DNA from: Clostridia bacterium
Lineage (GTDB): Bacteria; Bacillota; Clostridia; UBA1381; UMGS1253
DNA: 5,448 bases
Direction of reading: 5' to 3'
NCBI GenBank assembly: GCA_017411585.1
Contig: JAFQPV010000005.1
Location: forward strand, 1-5,448
Shown here: positions 1 through 5,409 of the stretch, piece by piece
Layout of the letters: each line of letters starts with the position of its first letter
How positions within the stretch are numbered: the first letter of the stretch is position 1
Notes under the pieces: model-generated
Told to the model about the DNA's origin: nothing
The model's database searches: none
What the model saw: only the letters and a program-made list of their open reading frames with translations
Program-made: the position numbers and the translations under genes

Positions 1-474
1 CTTTTTTGCATTCTCCGTTGCTACCGCCACAGCCGCTTTTGACAAATCAAGCATCGTCACCTGCGCATCCTGTATAAAATGTGCAAGGCTTACGCCAATG
101 CAGCCGCTGCCGCAGCACAAATCCAAAATCTGCGGCTTTGTGTACTGCTTTGCCGCTTCCATAACTACCATGCACAGAATTTCTGTATCCGGTCTCGGAA
201 TCAGCACCGCAGAGGTTACTTTAAACTCCAATCCCATAAATTCTTTCGTGCCCAGAATATATGCCGTCGGCTCACCTGCACAGCGTCTGGCTACCAATGC
301 GTCATACGCTTCAACCGCCGCAGTATCCAGCACCTGCGTCTGCCGCAGAATCAATCCTGCACGGTCTGTCTGCATCACGTGCTGCATCAGCACATTCGCT
401 TCAAGGCGCGGCTGCGGAATTTCTGCCGCCTTCAGCTTTTGCGTTGCGAGCAAAAGTGCCTGCTCCATTACCAT
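1..474 (-). CDS. prmC: Peptide chain release factor N5-glutamine methyltransferase PrmC, N-terminal part (gene continues past the left edge)
   Basis: This is the first 158 codons of a PrmC/HemK-type protein. The family uses S-adenosylmethionine to methylate the glutamine of the GGQ motif in release factors RF1 and RF2, which improves termination. The N-terminal helical domain (about residues 1-80) ends in the family pattern GEPTAYILG (68-75 area) and KEFMG. LIPRPDTE follows at 91-98, then methyltransferase motif I DLCCGSG at 118-124, and MLDLS at 141-145, where the acidic residue should contact SAM ribose. The catalytic NPPY motif would lie beyond the window. Two ATGs compete: 474, overlapping the yqhQ stop by 7 bases, and 468, overlapping as TAATG. 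I prefer 474 because the GGGAGAGGA element at 489-481 sits 6 bases upstream of it and 12 from the other. The overlap suggests translational coupling to yqhQ. Identification is firm, and the start is less certain. Confidence 0.93.
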   Translation of the reverse strand, partial: MVMEQALLLATQKLKAAEIPQPRLEANVLMQHVMQTDRAGLILRQTQVLDTAAVEAYDALVARRCAGEPTAYILGTKEFMGLEFKVTSAVLIPRPDTEILCMVVMEAAKQYTKPQILDLCCGSGCIGVSLAHFIQDAQVTMLDLSKAAVAVATENAKK

Positions 475-1454
475 TTATCGTCCTCTCCCACCTGCGGCAA
501 GACTGCCTTCAGTGCCTCAAGCGCAACCTCAATCTGCGAATCGTCCGGCTCCTGCGTGGTCAAACGCTGCAGCGCGAGACCCGGCTTTGTCAGCCAGCGC
601 GCCACGCAGCTTTTATTGCGGCCGGCAAATTTGATAACCTCATACGAAACACCGGCAACCACCGGCAAAAGTGCCAAACGCACAACCAAACGCGTTACAA
701 CATTGTCCCATGTTAAAAACGAGAAAAACAAGATGCTGACAACCATAACGATTAACAAAAAGCTTGTGCCGCAACGCGGATGCAAGCGCGTATGCTTACG
801 CACATTTTCCACCGTCAGCTCCTCACCGGCTTCATAGCACGCAATGGACTTATGCTCTGCGCCGTGATAGGCAAATACTCTTTTCATTTCCTGCATATGC
901 GATACCGCGTACATATACAAAAGGAAAATCACCATACGCGTTACCGACTCAATCAAATTCAGGACAACCGTATTGGAAAACACATTTACAATAAACTGCG
1001 GAAACTGAATAAACGTCTCGTTTGTAAACAGACTTTTCAGCGCACCTGCAAGCACCGTCGGCAAAAGCATAAATAAAGCAATGCCTAAAACCAGTGCCAA
1101 AATCACGCTGACCCACATCAATACATCCATAACCTTGTCGCCAAAGACTTTTGTTAAAAACCGGTCAAACTTCGATTCTGTTTCTTCTTCCTCTTCGATA
1201 TCCATAAATTCCGCAGAATACATCGTGTATTTTACACCGGTATACATGCTGACAAAAAACGAAAGAAAGCCACGCAAAATCGGAATTTTATTCAGCTTCC
1301 ATTTTGCGAGAAACGACTTGTTTTCCTTTACATCCAGCACAATTTCACCGTCACTTTTGCGAATCGCAACCGCTGTTTTTGCCGGCCCGCGCATCATGAC
1401 ACCCTCAAGCACAGCTTGTCCGCCGATTGAGGTCATATGTTGTTTTTTATCCAT
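468..1454 (-). CDS. yqhQ: YqhQ-type conserved membrane protein, DUF1385 family
   Basis: This 328-residue protein belongs to the DUF1385 family (YqhQ in Bacillus), for which I know no established biochemical function. It opens with the family signature IGGQAVLEGVMMRGP (10-24). An acidic stretch at 86-93 follows, then four hydrophobic segments that look membrane-spanning (about 111-133, 158-184, 231-248 and 254-272). Between the second and third lies the conserved YHGAEHK block (196-202), then CYEAGEELTVENV (206-218) and HPRCGTSF (225-232). These conserved His, Glu and Cys residues could bind metal or be catalytic, but that is only inference. The ATG at 1454 has a modest AAAGG site about 10 bases upstream. 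The second ATG (codon 7) lacks a ribosome site. The gene has its own promoter and overlaps prmC, an arrangement I recall as common in Clostridia, often with prfA following. Confidence 0.92.
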   Translation of the reverse strand: MDKKQHMTSIGGQAVLEGVMMRGPAKTAVAIRKSDGEIVLDVKENKSFLAKWKLNKIPILRGFLSFFVSMYTGVKYTMYSAEFMDIEEEEETESKFDRFLTKVFGDKVMDVLMWVSVILALVLGIALFMLLPTVLAGALKSLFTNETFIQFPQFIVNVFSNTVVLNLIESVTRMVIFLLYMYAVSHMQEMKRVFAYHGAEHKSIACYEAGEELTVENVRKHTRLHPRCGTSFLLIVMVVSILFFSFLTWDNVVTRLVVRLALLPVVAGVSYEVIKFAGRNKSCVARWLTKPGLALQRLTTQEPDDSQIEVALEALKAVLPQVGEDDKW

Positions 1455-1515
1455 ATATCATCAGCCTTTCTGCCGCCATACGCGGCACACGGATTTCATT
1501 TTAGTGTATGAATAT

Positions 1516-1544
1516 ATCATAACATATCCGCGCGCAACCCGCAA
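1516..1544 (-). promoter_or_regulatory. Predicted sigma-A promoter of yqhQ-prmC
   Basis: On the minus strand, -35 TTGCGG (1544-1539) and -10 TATGAT (1521-1516) are separated by exactly 17 bases. A TG one base upstream of the -10 gives an extended -10 element (TGTTATGAT), which can offset the poor -35 (3 of 6 consensus). Transcription would start near 1509, giving an untranslated leader of about 54 bases before the ATG at 1454. Confidence 0.65.
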
Positions 1545-1554
1545 GCATTTGCGC
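1532..1554. repeat. Short inverted repeat over the yqhQ -35 element, possible operator
   Basis: The plus strand reads GCGCAA at 1532-1537 and TTGCGC at 1549-1554, a perfect 6-base inverted repeat with 11 bases between. The predicted -35 hexamer (1539-1544) lies in the gap. A repressor binding both half-sites would block polymerase. No regulator is recognisable from the sequence, and a 6-base match can arise by chance in this GC-rich patch. Confidence 0.3.
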
Positions 1555-1585
1555 ATTAATTTTTTGTGAACAATCCACTGCATAC

Positions 1586-1756
1586 AAAAAGCGGAAATTT
1601 GGCGCAGCGATGGACACAGTACTCAATTTTGCTATGCTTTTTCAATGTACACAAAAAGTGAAAATTGGGCGTAGGGCGAGGCGGCTTTGTTGGCGTAATA
1701 CGCGCGTATACGCCAACAAAACAACAAAGCCATACGTCAAATTTACCTTTTTGGGT
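1586..1756. repeat. Intergenic repeat cluster: 107-base imperfect palindrome plus a degenerate direct copy of its outer arm
   Basis: This fills most of the 394-base gap between rpmF and yqhQ, where I see no credible gene. Two 48-base arms (1650-1697 and 1709-1756) are imperfect inverted copies, matching at 33 of 48 positions by my hand alignment. The inner 12 bases pair perfectly (TTTGTTGGCGTA at 1686-1697 with TACGCCAACAAA at 1709-1720). The centre (1699-1708) is itself the palindrome TACGCGCGTA. A second pairing is possible: GGCTTTGTTG at 1683-1692 with CAACAAAGCC at 1722-1731. The outer arm module (AAAAAGTG, AAATT, GGCG, TAG) recurs as a direct degenerate copy at 1586-1611. It lies downstream of the rpmF terminator, so it is not needed for termination there. 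A decayed miniature transposable element or an extragenic palindromic repeat would fit, but neither can be proven from one copy. Confidence 0.6.
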
Positions 1757-1795
1757 AAAAAGGAAAAAGCGGCGAGGAGCTTATACTCCTGCCGC
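1757..1795 (-). terminator. Intrinsic terminator after yceD-rpmF
   Basis: In minus-strand RNA, GCGGC-AGGAG (1795-1786) pairs with CTCCT-C-GCCGC (1779-1769). The loop has six bases and one C is bulged. A T-rich tract, TTTTTCCTTTTT (1768-1757), follows directly. It lies about 53 bases beyond the rpmF stop and is the strongest terminator in the window. A weaker AT hairpin (1807-1828) sits between the stop codon and this terminator. Confidence 0.88.
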
Positions 1796-1848
1796 ATATA
1801 TTCCCTTTTAATCCGCTATGTGATTAAATTTGCGCCCAAAGCAAAGGG

Positions 1849-2025
1849 TTACGCCATTTTGATAACTTCCTTGCCGTTATAATGACCGCAATTACCGCAT
1901 ACTCTGTGCGGCATCTTCAGTTCCTGGCAATTCGGGCACTTCACAAGGTTCGGAGCCTCGAGCTTCCAGTTTGCGCGTCTCTTATCGCGTCTTGCTTTGG
2001 ATACTTTCCCCTTCGGTACTGCCAC
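1849..2025 (-). CDS. rpmF: Large ribosomal subunit protein bL32, zinc-binding form
   Basis: This 58-residue product is L32, a late-assembling component of the 50S subunit. It begins MAVPKGKVSKARRDKRR, the basic N-terminus of the family. A four-cysteine zinc ribbon follows (CPNC at 30-33 and CGNC at 43-46), and the end is GHYNGKEVIKMA. All four cysteines are kept, so this is the zinc-requiring paralogue type. The reading frame opens further upstream at a GTG at 2034, but that codon overlaps the Shine-Dalgarno AGGAGG (2039-2034) and would add MCT before the family start. The internal GTG at 2025 lies 8 bases after AGGAGG and restores the usual N-terminus. It follows yceD by 46 bases with no promoter visible between, and is closed by the terminator at 1757-1795. 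Confidence 0.97.
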   Translation of the reverse strand: MAVPKGKVSKARRDKRRANWKLEAPNLVKCPNCQELKMPHRVCGNCGHYNGKEVIKMA

Positions 2026-2033
2026 AGTACACA

Positions 2034-2039
2034 CCTCCT
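2034..2039 (-). promoter_or_regulatory. Shine-Dalgarno site that fixes the rpmF start
   Basis: AGGAGG on the minus strand lies 8 bases before the GTG at 2025. Because its last G is the first base of the upstream in-frame GTG at 2034, initiation at that upstream codon is not plausible. Confidence 0.88.
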
Positions 2040-2071
2040 AATAAAAATAGAGCAATGGTCTTATAGTAATA

Positions 2072-2575
2072 TTAGTTACTACATTTACATTCTTCTTTAT
2101 TTCGGTTTTTGCCGCAAATTGGGCATAAACCTTTACAATCTGCGCTGCAGAAAAACTGCGACGGCAGATTTAAAAACACATTATCGCCGACAATTTTGCT
2201 AATGTCGAGCATATGGGTGGTGAAAACAAACGCACCGTCACGCTCTGCCTCATACATAAAATCCGCTTCGGATTTGTCATTGCCGTTTTTCATACGGCGG
2301 TTTGGATGATGAATGAGATTTTCCTCAATTTCAAGCTCCATCGGCACCGAAACCGGTGTACCGCACAGCGAGCATTTCGCTTCTATCGTACCGCTTGCAG
2401 TCGCTTCCAAAAGAAACGTACCATCACGGTTTACGATGCTCCCCTGCACTGCAAAGGGCTGCGGAAATTCGATTACTTCACCGAGCATACGCATCGGCTC
2501 CAGCAAAACCGATTCTTCAAATGTAAGCTTTGCGCCGTAGCTTCTTAAAATTTTTGTTACATCTAACTCAGCCAT
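2072..2575 (-). CDS. yceD: YceD/DUF177 family protein (23S rRNA accumulation protein)
   Basis: This 167-residue protein belongs to the DUF177/YceD family (YlbN in Bacillus), typically encoded just before rpmF. Family members are linked to accumulation of 23S rRNA and large-subunit assembly, though the mechanism is unclear. The N-terminal half holds the beta-rich core with CSLC at 68-71. A variable charged linker spans about 90-113. The C-terminus carries CSADCKGLCPICG (143-155) and ends ECKC (162-165), so eight cysteines could form zinc sites. The ATG at 2575 follows CGGAGG (2586-2581) by 5 bases. The gene starts a two-gene unit with rpmF, with its own strong promoter and a hairpin leader. 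Length and cysteine pattern fit the family well. Confidence 0.93.
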   Translation of the reverse strand: MAELDVTKILRSYGAKLTFEESVLLEPMRMLGEVIEFPQPFAVQGSIVNRDGTFLLEATASGTIEAKCSLCGTPVSVPMELEIEENLIHHPNRRMKNGNDKSEADFMYEAERDGAFVFTTHMLDISKIVGDNVFLNLPSQFFCSADCKGLCPICGKNRNKEECKCSN

Positions 2576-2591
2576 GTATGCCTCCGTAAGC

Positions 2592-2627
2592 GCGGATATG
2601 TAACATTTTCAAAATTTACAACACCGC
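2592..2627 (-). promoter_or_regulatory. Hairpin in the 5' leader of yceD-rpmF
   Basis: Between the predicted transcription start (about 2631) and the Shine-Dalgarno site, the minus-strand RNA can form a long hairpin. GCGG (2627-2624) pairs with CCGC (2595-2592). After a 3x3 internal loop, TGTAA (2620-2616) pairs with TTACA (2603-2599). The tip is AT-rich, with ATTTT and AAAAT flanking a central base. It begins only about 5 bases from the predicted mRNA end. It could stabilise the mRNA or serve as a protein-binding leader. I do not recognise it as a known ribosomal leader family. Confidence 0.45.
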
Positions 2628-2637
2628 AACGTATGAT

Positions 2638-2666
2638 ATTATACCAGTATTTTTTTTAAAAGTCAA
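2638..2666 (-). promoter_or_regulatory. Predicted strong sigma-A promoter of yceD-rpmF
   Basis: Minus-strand -35 TTGACT (2666-2661) and -10 TATAAT (2643-2638) are separated by 17 bases. The -10 is a perfect match, and TG one base upstream makes it an extended -10 (TGGTATAAT). The predicted start is near 2631, about 55 bases before the yceD ATG. This is close to the best consensus in the window, as expected for a ribosomal protein unit. Confidence 0.85.
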
Positions 2667-2680
2667 GACGAAAATGCAAT

Positions 2681-3160
2681 TTATTTATGATAACTTTCAT
2701 TGTGATTGATTTTAAACGCGCGGTAAATCTGTTCCAGCAAAACGACGCGCATCAGCATATGCGGAAAGGTCATTTTTGAAAAGCTGAGGCGCATTTGAGC
2801 GCGAGCTTTCACGCGTTCGTCCAAGCCGAGTGAGCCGCCGATGATAAAGCAAACATCGCTTTTGCCTGAAAGCGCCAATTCTTTGATTTCTGCGGCAAAT
2901 TCTTCCGAATCGCGCTGCTTTCCCTCTACGCAAAGCGCATACACATATGCGTTTTGCGGTATCTTTTCCAGAATTTTATCCCCTTCCGCTCGAAGCACTG
3001 CCGCTTCCTCTGCTTCCGATGCTTTTTCCGGAATTTTCGTGTCCGGAATCTGCACAATTTCCATCTTTGCAAAGCGCGAAAGACGCTTTTCATATTCGCT
3101 GACGGCATCCGCGAAAAACTTTTCCTTCAGCTTGCCGACTGCAATAATTCGAATATGCAT
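2681..3160 (-). CDS. rlmH: 23S rRNA (pseudouridine1915-N3)-methyltransferase RlmH
   Basis: This 159-residue SPOUT-class methyltransferase matches the family's usual length. RlmH methylates pseudouridine 1915 in helix 69 of 23S rRNA on assembled 70S ribosomes, acting as a homodimer. The N-terminus MHIRIIAVGKLKEKF is typical. The knotted SAM-binding region is visible as FIIGGSLGLD (105-114) and LSFSKMTFPH (125-134), followed by LMRVVLLEQIYRAFKI. The C-terminal YHK (157-159) is conserved. The residues just before it, NHNES, replace the more usual RGEP, a small departure I would not expect to abolish activity. The ATG at 3160 follows GAGGGGAG (3172-3165). The gene begins 15 bases after walJ with the ribosome site in that gap, so the two are very likely co-transcribed. 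No clear hairpin terminator follows. Confidence 0.96.
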   Translation of the reverse strand: MHIRIIAVGKLKEKFFADAVSEYEKRLSRFAKMEIVQIPDTKIPEKASEAEEAAVLRAEGDKILEKIPQNAYVYALCVEGKQRDSEEFAAEIKELALSGKSDVCFIIGGSLGLDERVKARAQMRLSFSKMTFPHMLMRVVLLEQIYRAFKINHNESYHK

Positions 3161-3175
3161 ATTTCTCCCCTCGCT

Positions 3176-3961
3176 TTACAAAATCTGCTTTAAGGACATA
3201 CAGCGCGCCACGGAAAGGCGCAAATCCTTTTCAACATCAACACCTGCCTGCTGAAGCGCAAGACAAGTTTCCTTATACGCAAGCGCAGGCAGATTGTTTT
3301 CCTCGCTCAAATGCGAAAGCGTAATTGAAGTAGTACCGTTTTTCACCAGTTCGACTGCAAACGCCGCGCAGTCCGGATTGGACAAATGCCCATACTCGCT
3401 CAAAATCCTGCGTTTTAAGCTTGCCGGATATGTGCCATTTTGCAGCATCTTAATGTCGTGATTTGACTCGAGCATCACCGCATCGCACCCCAAAAGCGCC
3501 GCTCTGGCATTTTCGGTAATGTGCCCCATATCCGTCGCAACCGCAACCTTTTTACCTCCTGCTGCAAGCGTGTATCCGACAGATGCTGCTGCATCGTGCG
3601 GCGTGCGAAAGCCGGAAATAGCAATATCGCCGATTTCAAACGTGCGCCCGGAATCAAAAACGAGCTTGTTTTCCTCCGGCAGTGTTCCGAGTGTGCTTTC
3701 CATTACCTCCCATGTCGGACCGTTTGCATACACTTTAGCTTTCGCCATACGCGCCGCAACCCCGACACCCGCAATGTGATCCGAATGCTCATGCGTTACC
3801 AGGATTGCATCGATATCCTCCATATGCATATCGATTAAATCCAGTGCCTGCGAAAGCTTTTTACCACTTAAGCCGCAATCAATCAATATATTCGTTTTTT
3901 CACTCGAAACCAGCACCGCGTTTGCACGGCTGCAGCTCGAGATGGAATAAAACCGAAGCAT
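3176..3961 (-). CDS. walJ: WalJ/YycJ-type metallo-beta-lactamase-fold nuclease
   Basis: This 261-residue protein has a metallo-beta-lactamase fold and resembles YycJ/WalJ. A Bacillus member of that group has been described as a 5'-3' exonuclease that supports mismatch repair in bacteria lacking MutH. Likely metal ligands are THEHSDH (56-62), the Asp of ATD (142-144) and the late His of LSHLS (H217). Other family blocks are ILIDCGLSGK (25-34), TPHDAAASVGY (120-130), ESNHDIKML (165-173), TYPASLKRRI (177-186) and GHLSN (191-195). The N-terminal strand reads SSCSRANA, where relatives usually show a Gly-Ser-Ser-Gly-Asn pattern. The ATG at 3961 follows GGGGGAAG closely. The gene lies beside rlmH, a pairing common in Bacillota. 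A walRK operon is not present in this window, so no link to that two-component system can be drawn here. Confidence 0.9.
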   Translation of the reverse strand: MLRFYSISSCSRANAVLVSSEKTNILIDCGLSGKKLSQALDLIDMHMEDIDAILVTHEHSDHIAGVGVAARMAKAKVYANGPTWEVMESTLGTLPEENKLVFDSGRTFEIGDIAISGFRTPHDAAASVGYTLAAGGKKVAVATDMGHITENARAALLGCDAVMLESNHDIKMLQNGTYPASLKRRILSEYGHLSNPDCAAFAVELVKNGTTSITLSHLSEENNLPALAYKETCLALQQAGVDVEKDLRLSVARCMSLKQIL

Positions 3962-3969
3962 TGTCTTCC

Positions 3970-4003
3970 CCCAAAAGAAAAGCGAGTCGTATAACTCGCT
4001 TTT
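3970..4003 (-). terminator. Hairpin terminator between murA and walJ
   Basis: On the minus strand AGCGAGT (4000-3994) pairs perfectly with ACTCGCT (3987-3981) across a six-base loop, extended by A:T pairs on the outside. TTTCTTTT follows (3980-3973), and then the walJ Shine-Dalgarno site. It begins about 10 bases after the murA stop. The A-rich flank on one side and T-rich flank on the other would also allow some termination in the opposite direction. Confidence 0.75.
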
Positions 4004-4013
4004 TCATTCCTGT

Positions 4014-5279
4014 TTAAATTTCAATTACACGGCGAATGTCTGCGCCAAGCGCCGTAAACTTCGCCTCTAAATTTTCATAACCGCGGTCAATGTGACGCAG
4101 CTCATAAAGCTCTGTATTGCCCTCTGCCATCAAAGCCGCAATGACCATGCCGGCACCAGCGCGCAAATCTGTTGCGTGTAGCGGCGCACCGGTCAGCTTG
4201 TCCACACCTTCAATGGTGGCAACATTGCCGTCCACACGGATGTTTGCCCCCATGCGCTTGAGCTCGTCCACATAGCGAAATCTGCCGCCGGACCAAACAT
4301 TTTCCATAATGGTGCTGTTCCCCTTCACCGTTGAAAGCAACACCGCAATCTGCGGCTGCATATCCGTCGGGAATCCCGGGTACGGCTGCGTTTTAATCAC
4401 AATCTTATTGAGTTTTGCATCCTTCGGGCAAGATACGCGCACGCTGTCGTCAAATTCCTCCACCGTCACACCCATTTCCTCTAATTTCGAGGTAATCGAC
4501 TCCAAATGCTTCGGAATGACATTTTTAATCAAAACATCGCCGCGCGTTGCCGCAGCAGCCACCATAAACGTTCCCGCCTCAATCTGATCCGGAATAATCG
4601 AATATGTACCGCCCTGCAGGCTTTTTACGCCCTTAATTTTAATAACATCGGTACCAGCACCCTTGATATTGGCACCCATTACATTCAAAAAGTTCGCCAA
4701 ATCCACGATATGCGGCTCACGTGCTGCATTTTCAATTGTAGTTGTGCCTTCCGCCAATACGGCAGCCAGCATAATATTCATCGTTGCGCCGACACTGACG
4801 ATATCGAGATACACATTGCCGCCGACCAACTTTTCCGCCTCAGCATAAATCACACCGCCGACAACCTTCGTTTCCGCGCCAAGCGCTTCAAAGCCCTTTT
4901 GGTGCTGGTCAATCGGTCGCGGACCTAAGTCACAGCCGCCCGGCATTGCAACCTCAGCTTTACGGAATCGGCCAAGCATTGCGCCAATTAAGTAATACGA
5001 TGCACGCATCTTGCGCACCAGCTCATACGGGGCGCTGCGGTACTGCAAATCCGTTGCATCCACTTCAAAAACGCCGCCCTCAAACGACACCTTTGCCCCA
5101 AGCTTGTCCATGATATCTCTGATTATAATAACATCCTGAATTTCAGGTACATTTTCAATTCTGCATTTGCCATTCACCAGCAAAGCTGCCGGAATCACGG
5201 CAACGGCTGCATTTTTCGCACCGCTGATGGTGACCTCACCTTTCAGAGTTGCGCCGCCGCGAATCACGAGTTTTTCCAA
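4014..5279 (-). CDS. murA: UDP-N-acetylglucosamine 1-carboxyvinyltransferase MurA
   Basis: This 421-residue enzyme is full length. MurA transfers enolpyruvate from phosphoenolpyruvate to UDP-N-acetylglucosamine, the first committed step of peptidoglycan synthesis in the cytoplasm. Visible landmarks are SGAKNAA (19-25, with the K22-N23 pair that contacts substrate), the catalytic loop PGGCDLGPRPIDQH (113-126) with Cys116, PGFPTDMQPQ (301-310) with the conserved Asp306, LRAGAG (372-377), and HIDRGYE (396-402). Cys116 is the residue alkylated by fosfomycin, so the enzyme should be of the fosfomycin-sensitive type. Many Bacillota carry two MurA paralogues, and I cannot tell which this is. The start codon is TTG at 5279, supported by GGGGGAGG (5295-5288) 8 bases upstream and by alignment of MEKLVIRGG to family N-termini. 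It has its own promoter and is followed by a hairpin terminator. Confidence 0.97.
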   Translation of the reverse strand: MEKLVIRGGATLKGEVTISGAKNAAVAVIPAALLVNGKCRIENVPEIQDVIIIRDIMDKLGAKVSFEGGVFEVDATDLQYRSAPYELVRKMRASYYLIGAMLGRFRKAEVAMPGGCDLGPRPIDQHQKGFEALGAETKVVGGVIYAEAEKLVGGNVYLDIVSVGATMNIMLAAVLAEGTTTIENAAREPHIVDLANFLNVMGANIKGAGTDVIKIKGVKSLQGGTYSIIPDQIEAGTFMVAAAATRGDVLIKNVIPKHLESITSKLEEMGVTVEEFDDSVRVSCPKDAKLNKIVIKTQPYPGFPTDMQPQIAVLLSTVKGNSTIMENVWSGGRFRYVDELKRMGANIRVDGNVATIEGVDKLTGAPLHATDLRAGAGMVIAALMAEGNTELYELRHIDRGYENLEAKFTALGADIRRVIEI

Positions 5280-5358
5280 ATAAGATACCTCCCCCGGACA
5301 CTTGATTTATACGAAAAAGGCATGCAAAAAACACCACACCTTGTAGTTTACTGATTCC

Positions 5359-5387
5359 ATTATACCACTATGTATTGCAAATTGCAA
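5359..5387 (-). promoter_or_regulatory. Predicted sigma-A promoter of murA
   Basis: Minus-strand -35 TTGCAA (5387-5382) and perfect -10 TATAAT (5364-5359) are separated by 17 bases. A TG one base upstream of the -10 gives an extended -10 (TGGTATAAT). Transcription would start near 5352, leaving a leader of about 72 bases before the TTG start. Confidence 0.8.
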
Positions 5388-5409
5388 AATGTTTTTTTAT
5401 TTTTTGCAA
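5375..5409. repeat. Three TTGCAA palindromes at the murA promoter
   Basis: The self-complementary hexamer TTGCAA occurs at 5375-5380, 5382-5387 and 5404-5409. The second copy is the predicted -35 element, the first falls in the spacer, and the third lies 22 bases (about two helical turns) upstream of the second. This could be a protein-binding cluster or chance in an AT-rich region. Confidence 0.3.

Noticed and set aside
79..837. Long plus-strand open frames opposite prmC and yqhQ (up to 252 codons)
   Set aside because: They lie antisense to clearly recognisable genes, have Cys/His/Arg-rich low-quality translations, and show no family motifs or convincing ribosome sites.
1642..1797. A 51-codon minus-strand open frame beginning MRQEYKLL with an AAGGG site just upstream
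   Set aside because: It runs straight through the rpmF terminator and the long palindrome, its sequence simply reflects the repeats, and I recognise no protein family in it.
1455..1848. A tRNA, riboswitch or CRISPR array in the 394-base gap
   Set aside because: No cloverleaf with a T-loop signature, no riboswitch core I recognise, and no regularly spaced identical repeats. The repeats present are few, degenerate and in mixed orientation.
1610..1882. Plus-strand 90-codon open frame in the rpmF-yqhQ gap
   Set aside because: It is made of the repeat arms and terminator stem and ends inside rpmF. It has no ribosome site or family resemblance.
2841..3254. Plus-strand 137-codon open frame opposite rlmH
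   Set aside because: It is the reverse-strand shadow of rlmH, serine-rich from complementary codons, with no recognisable domain.
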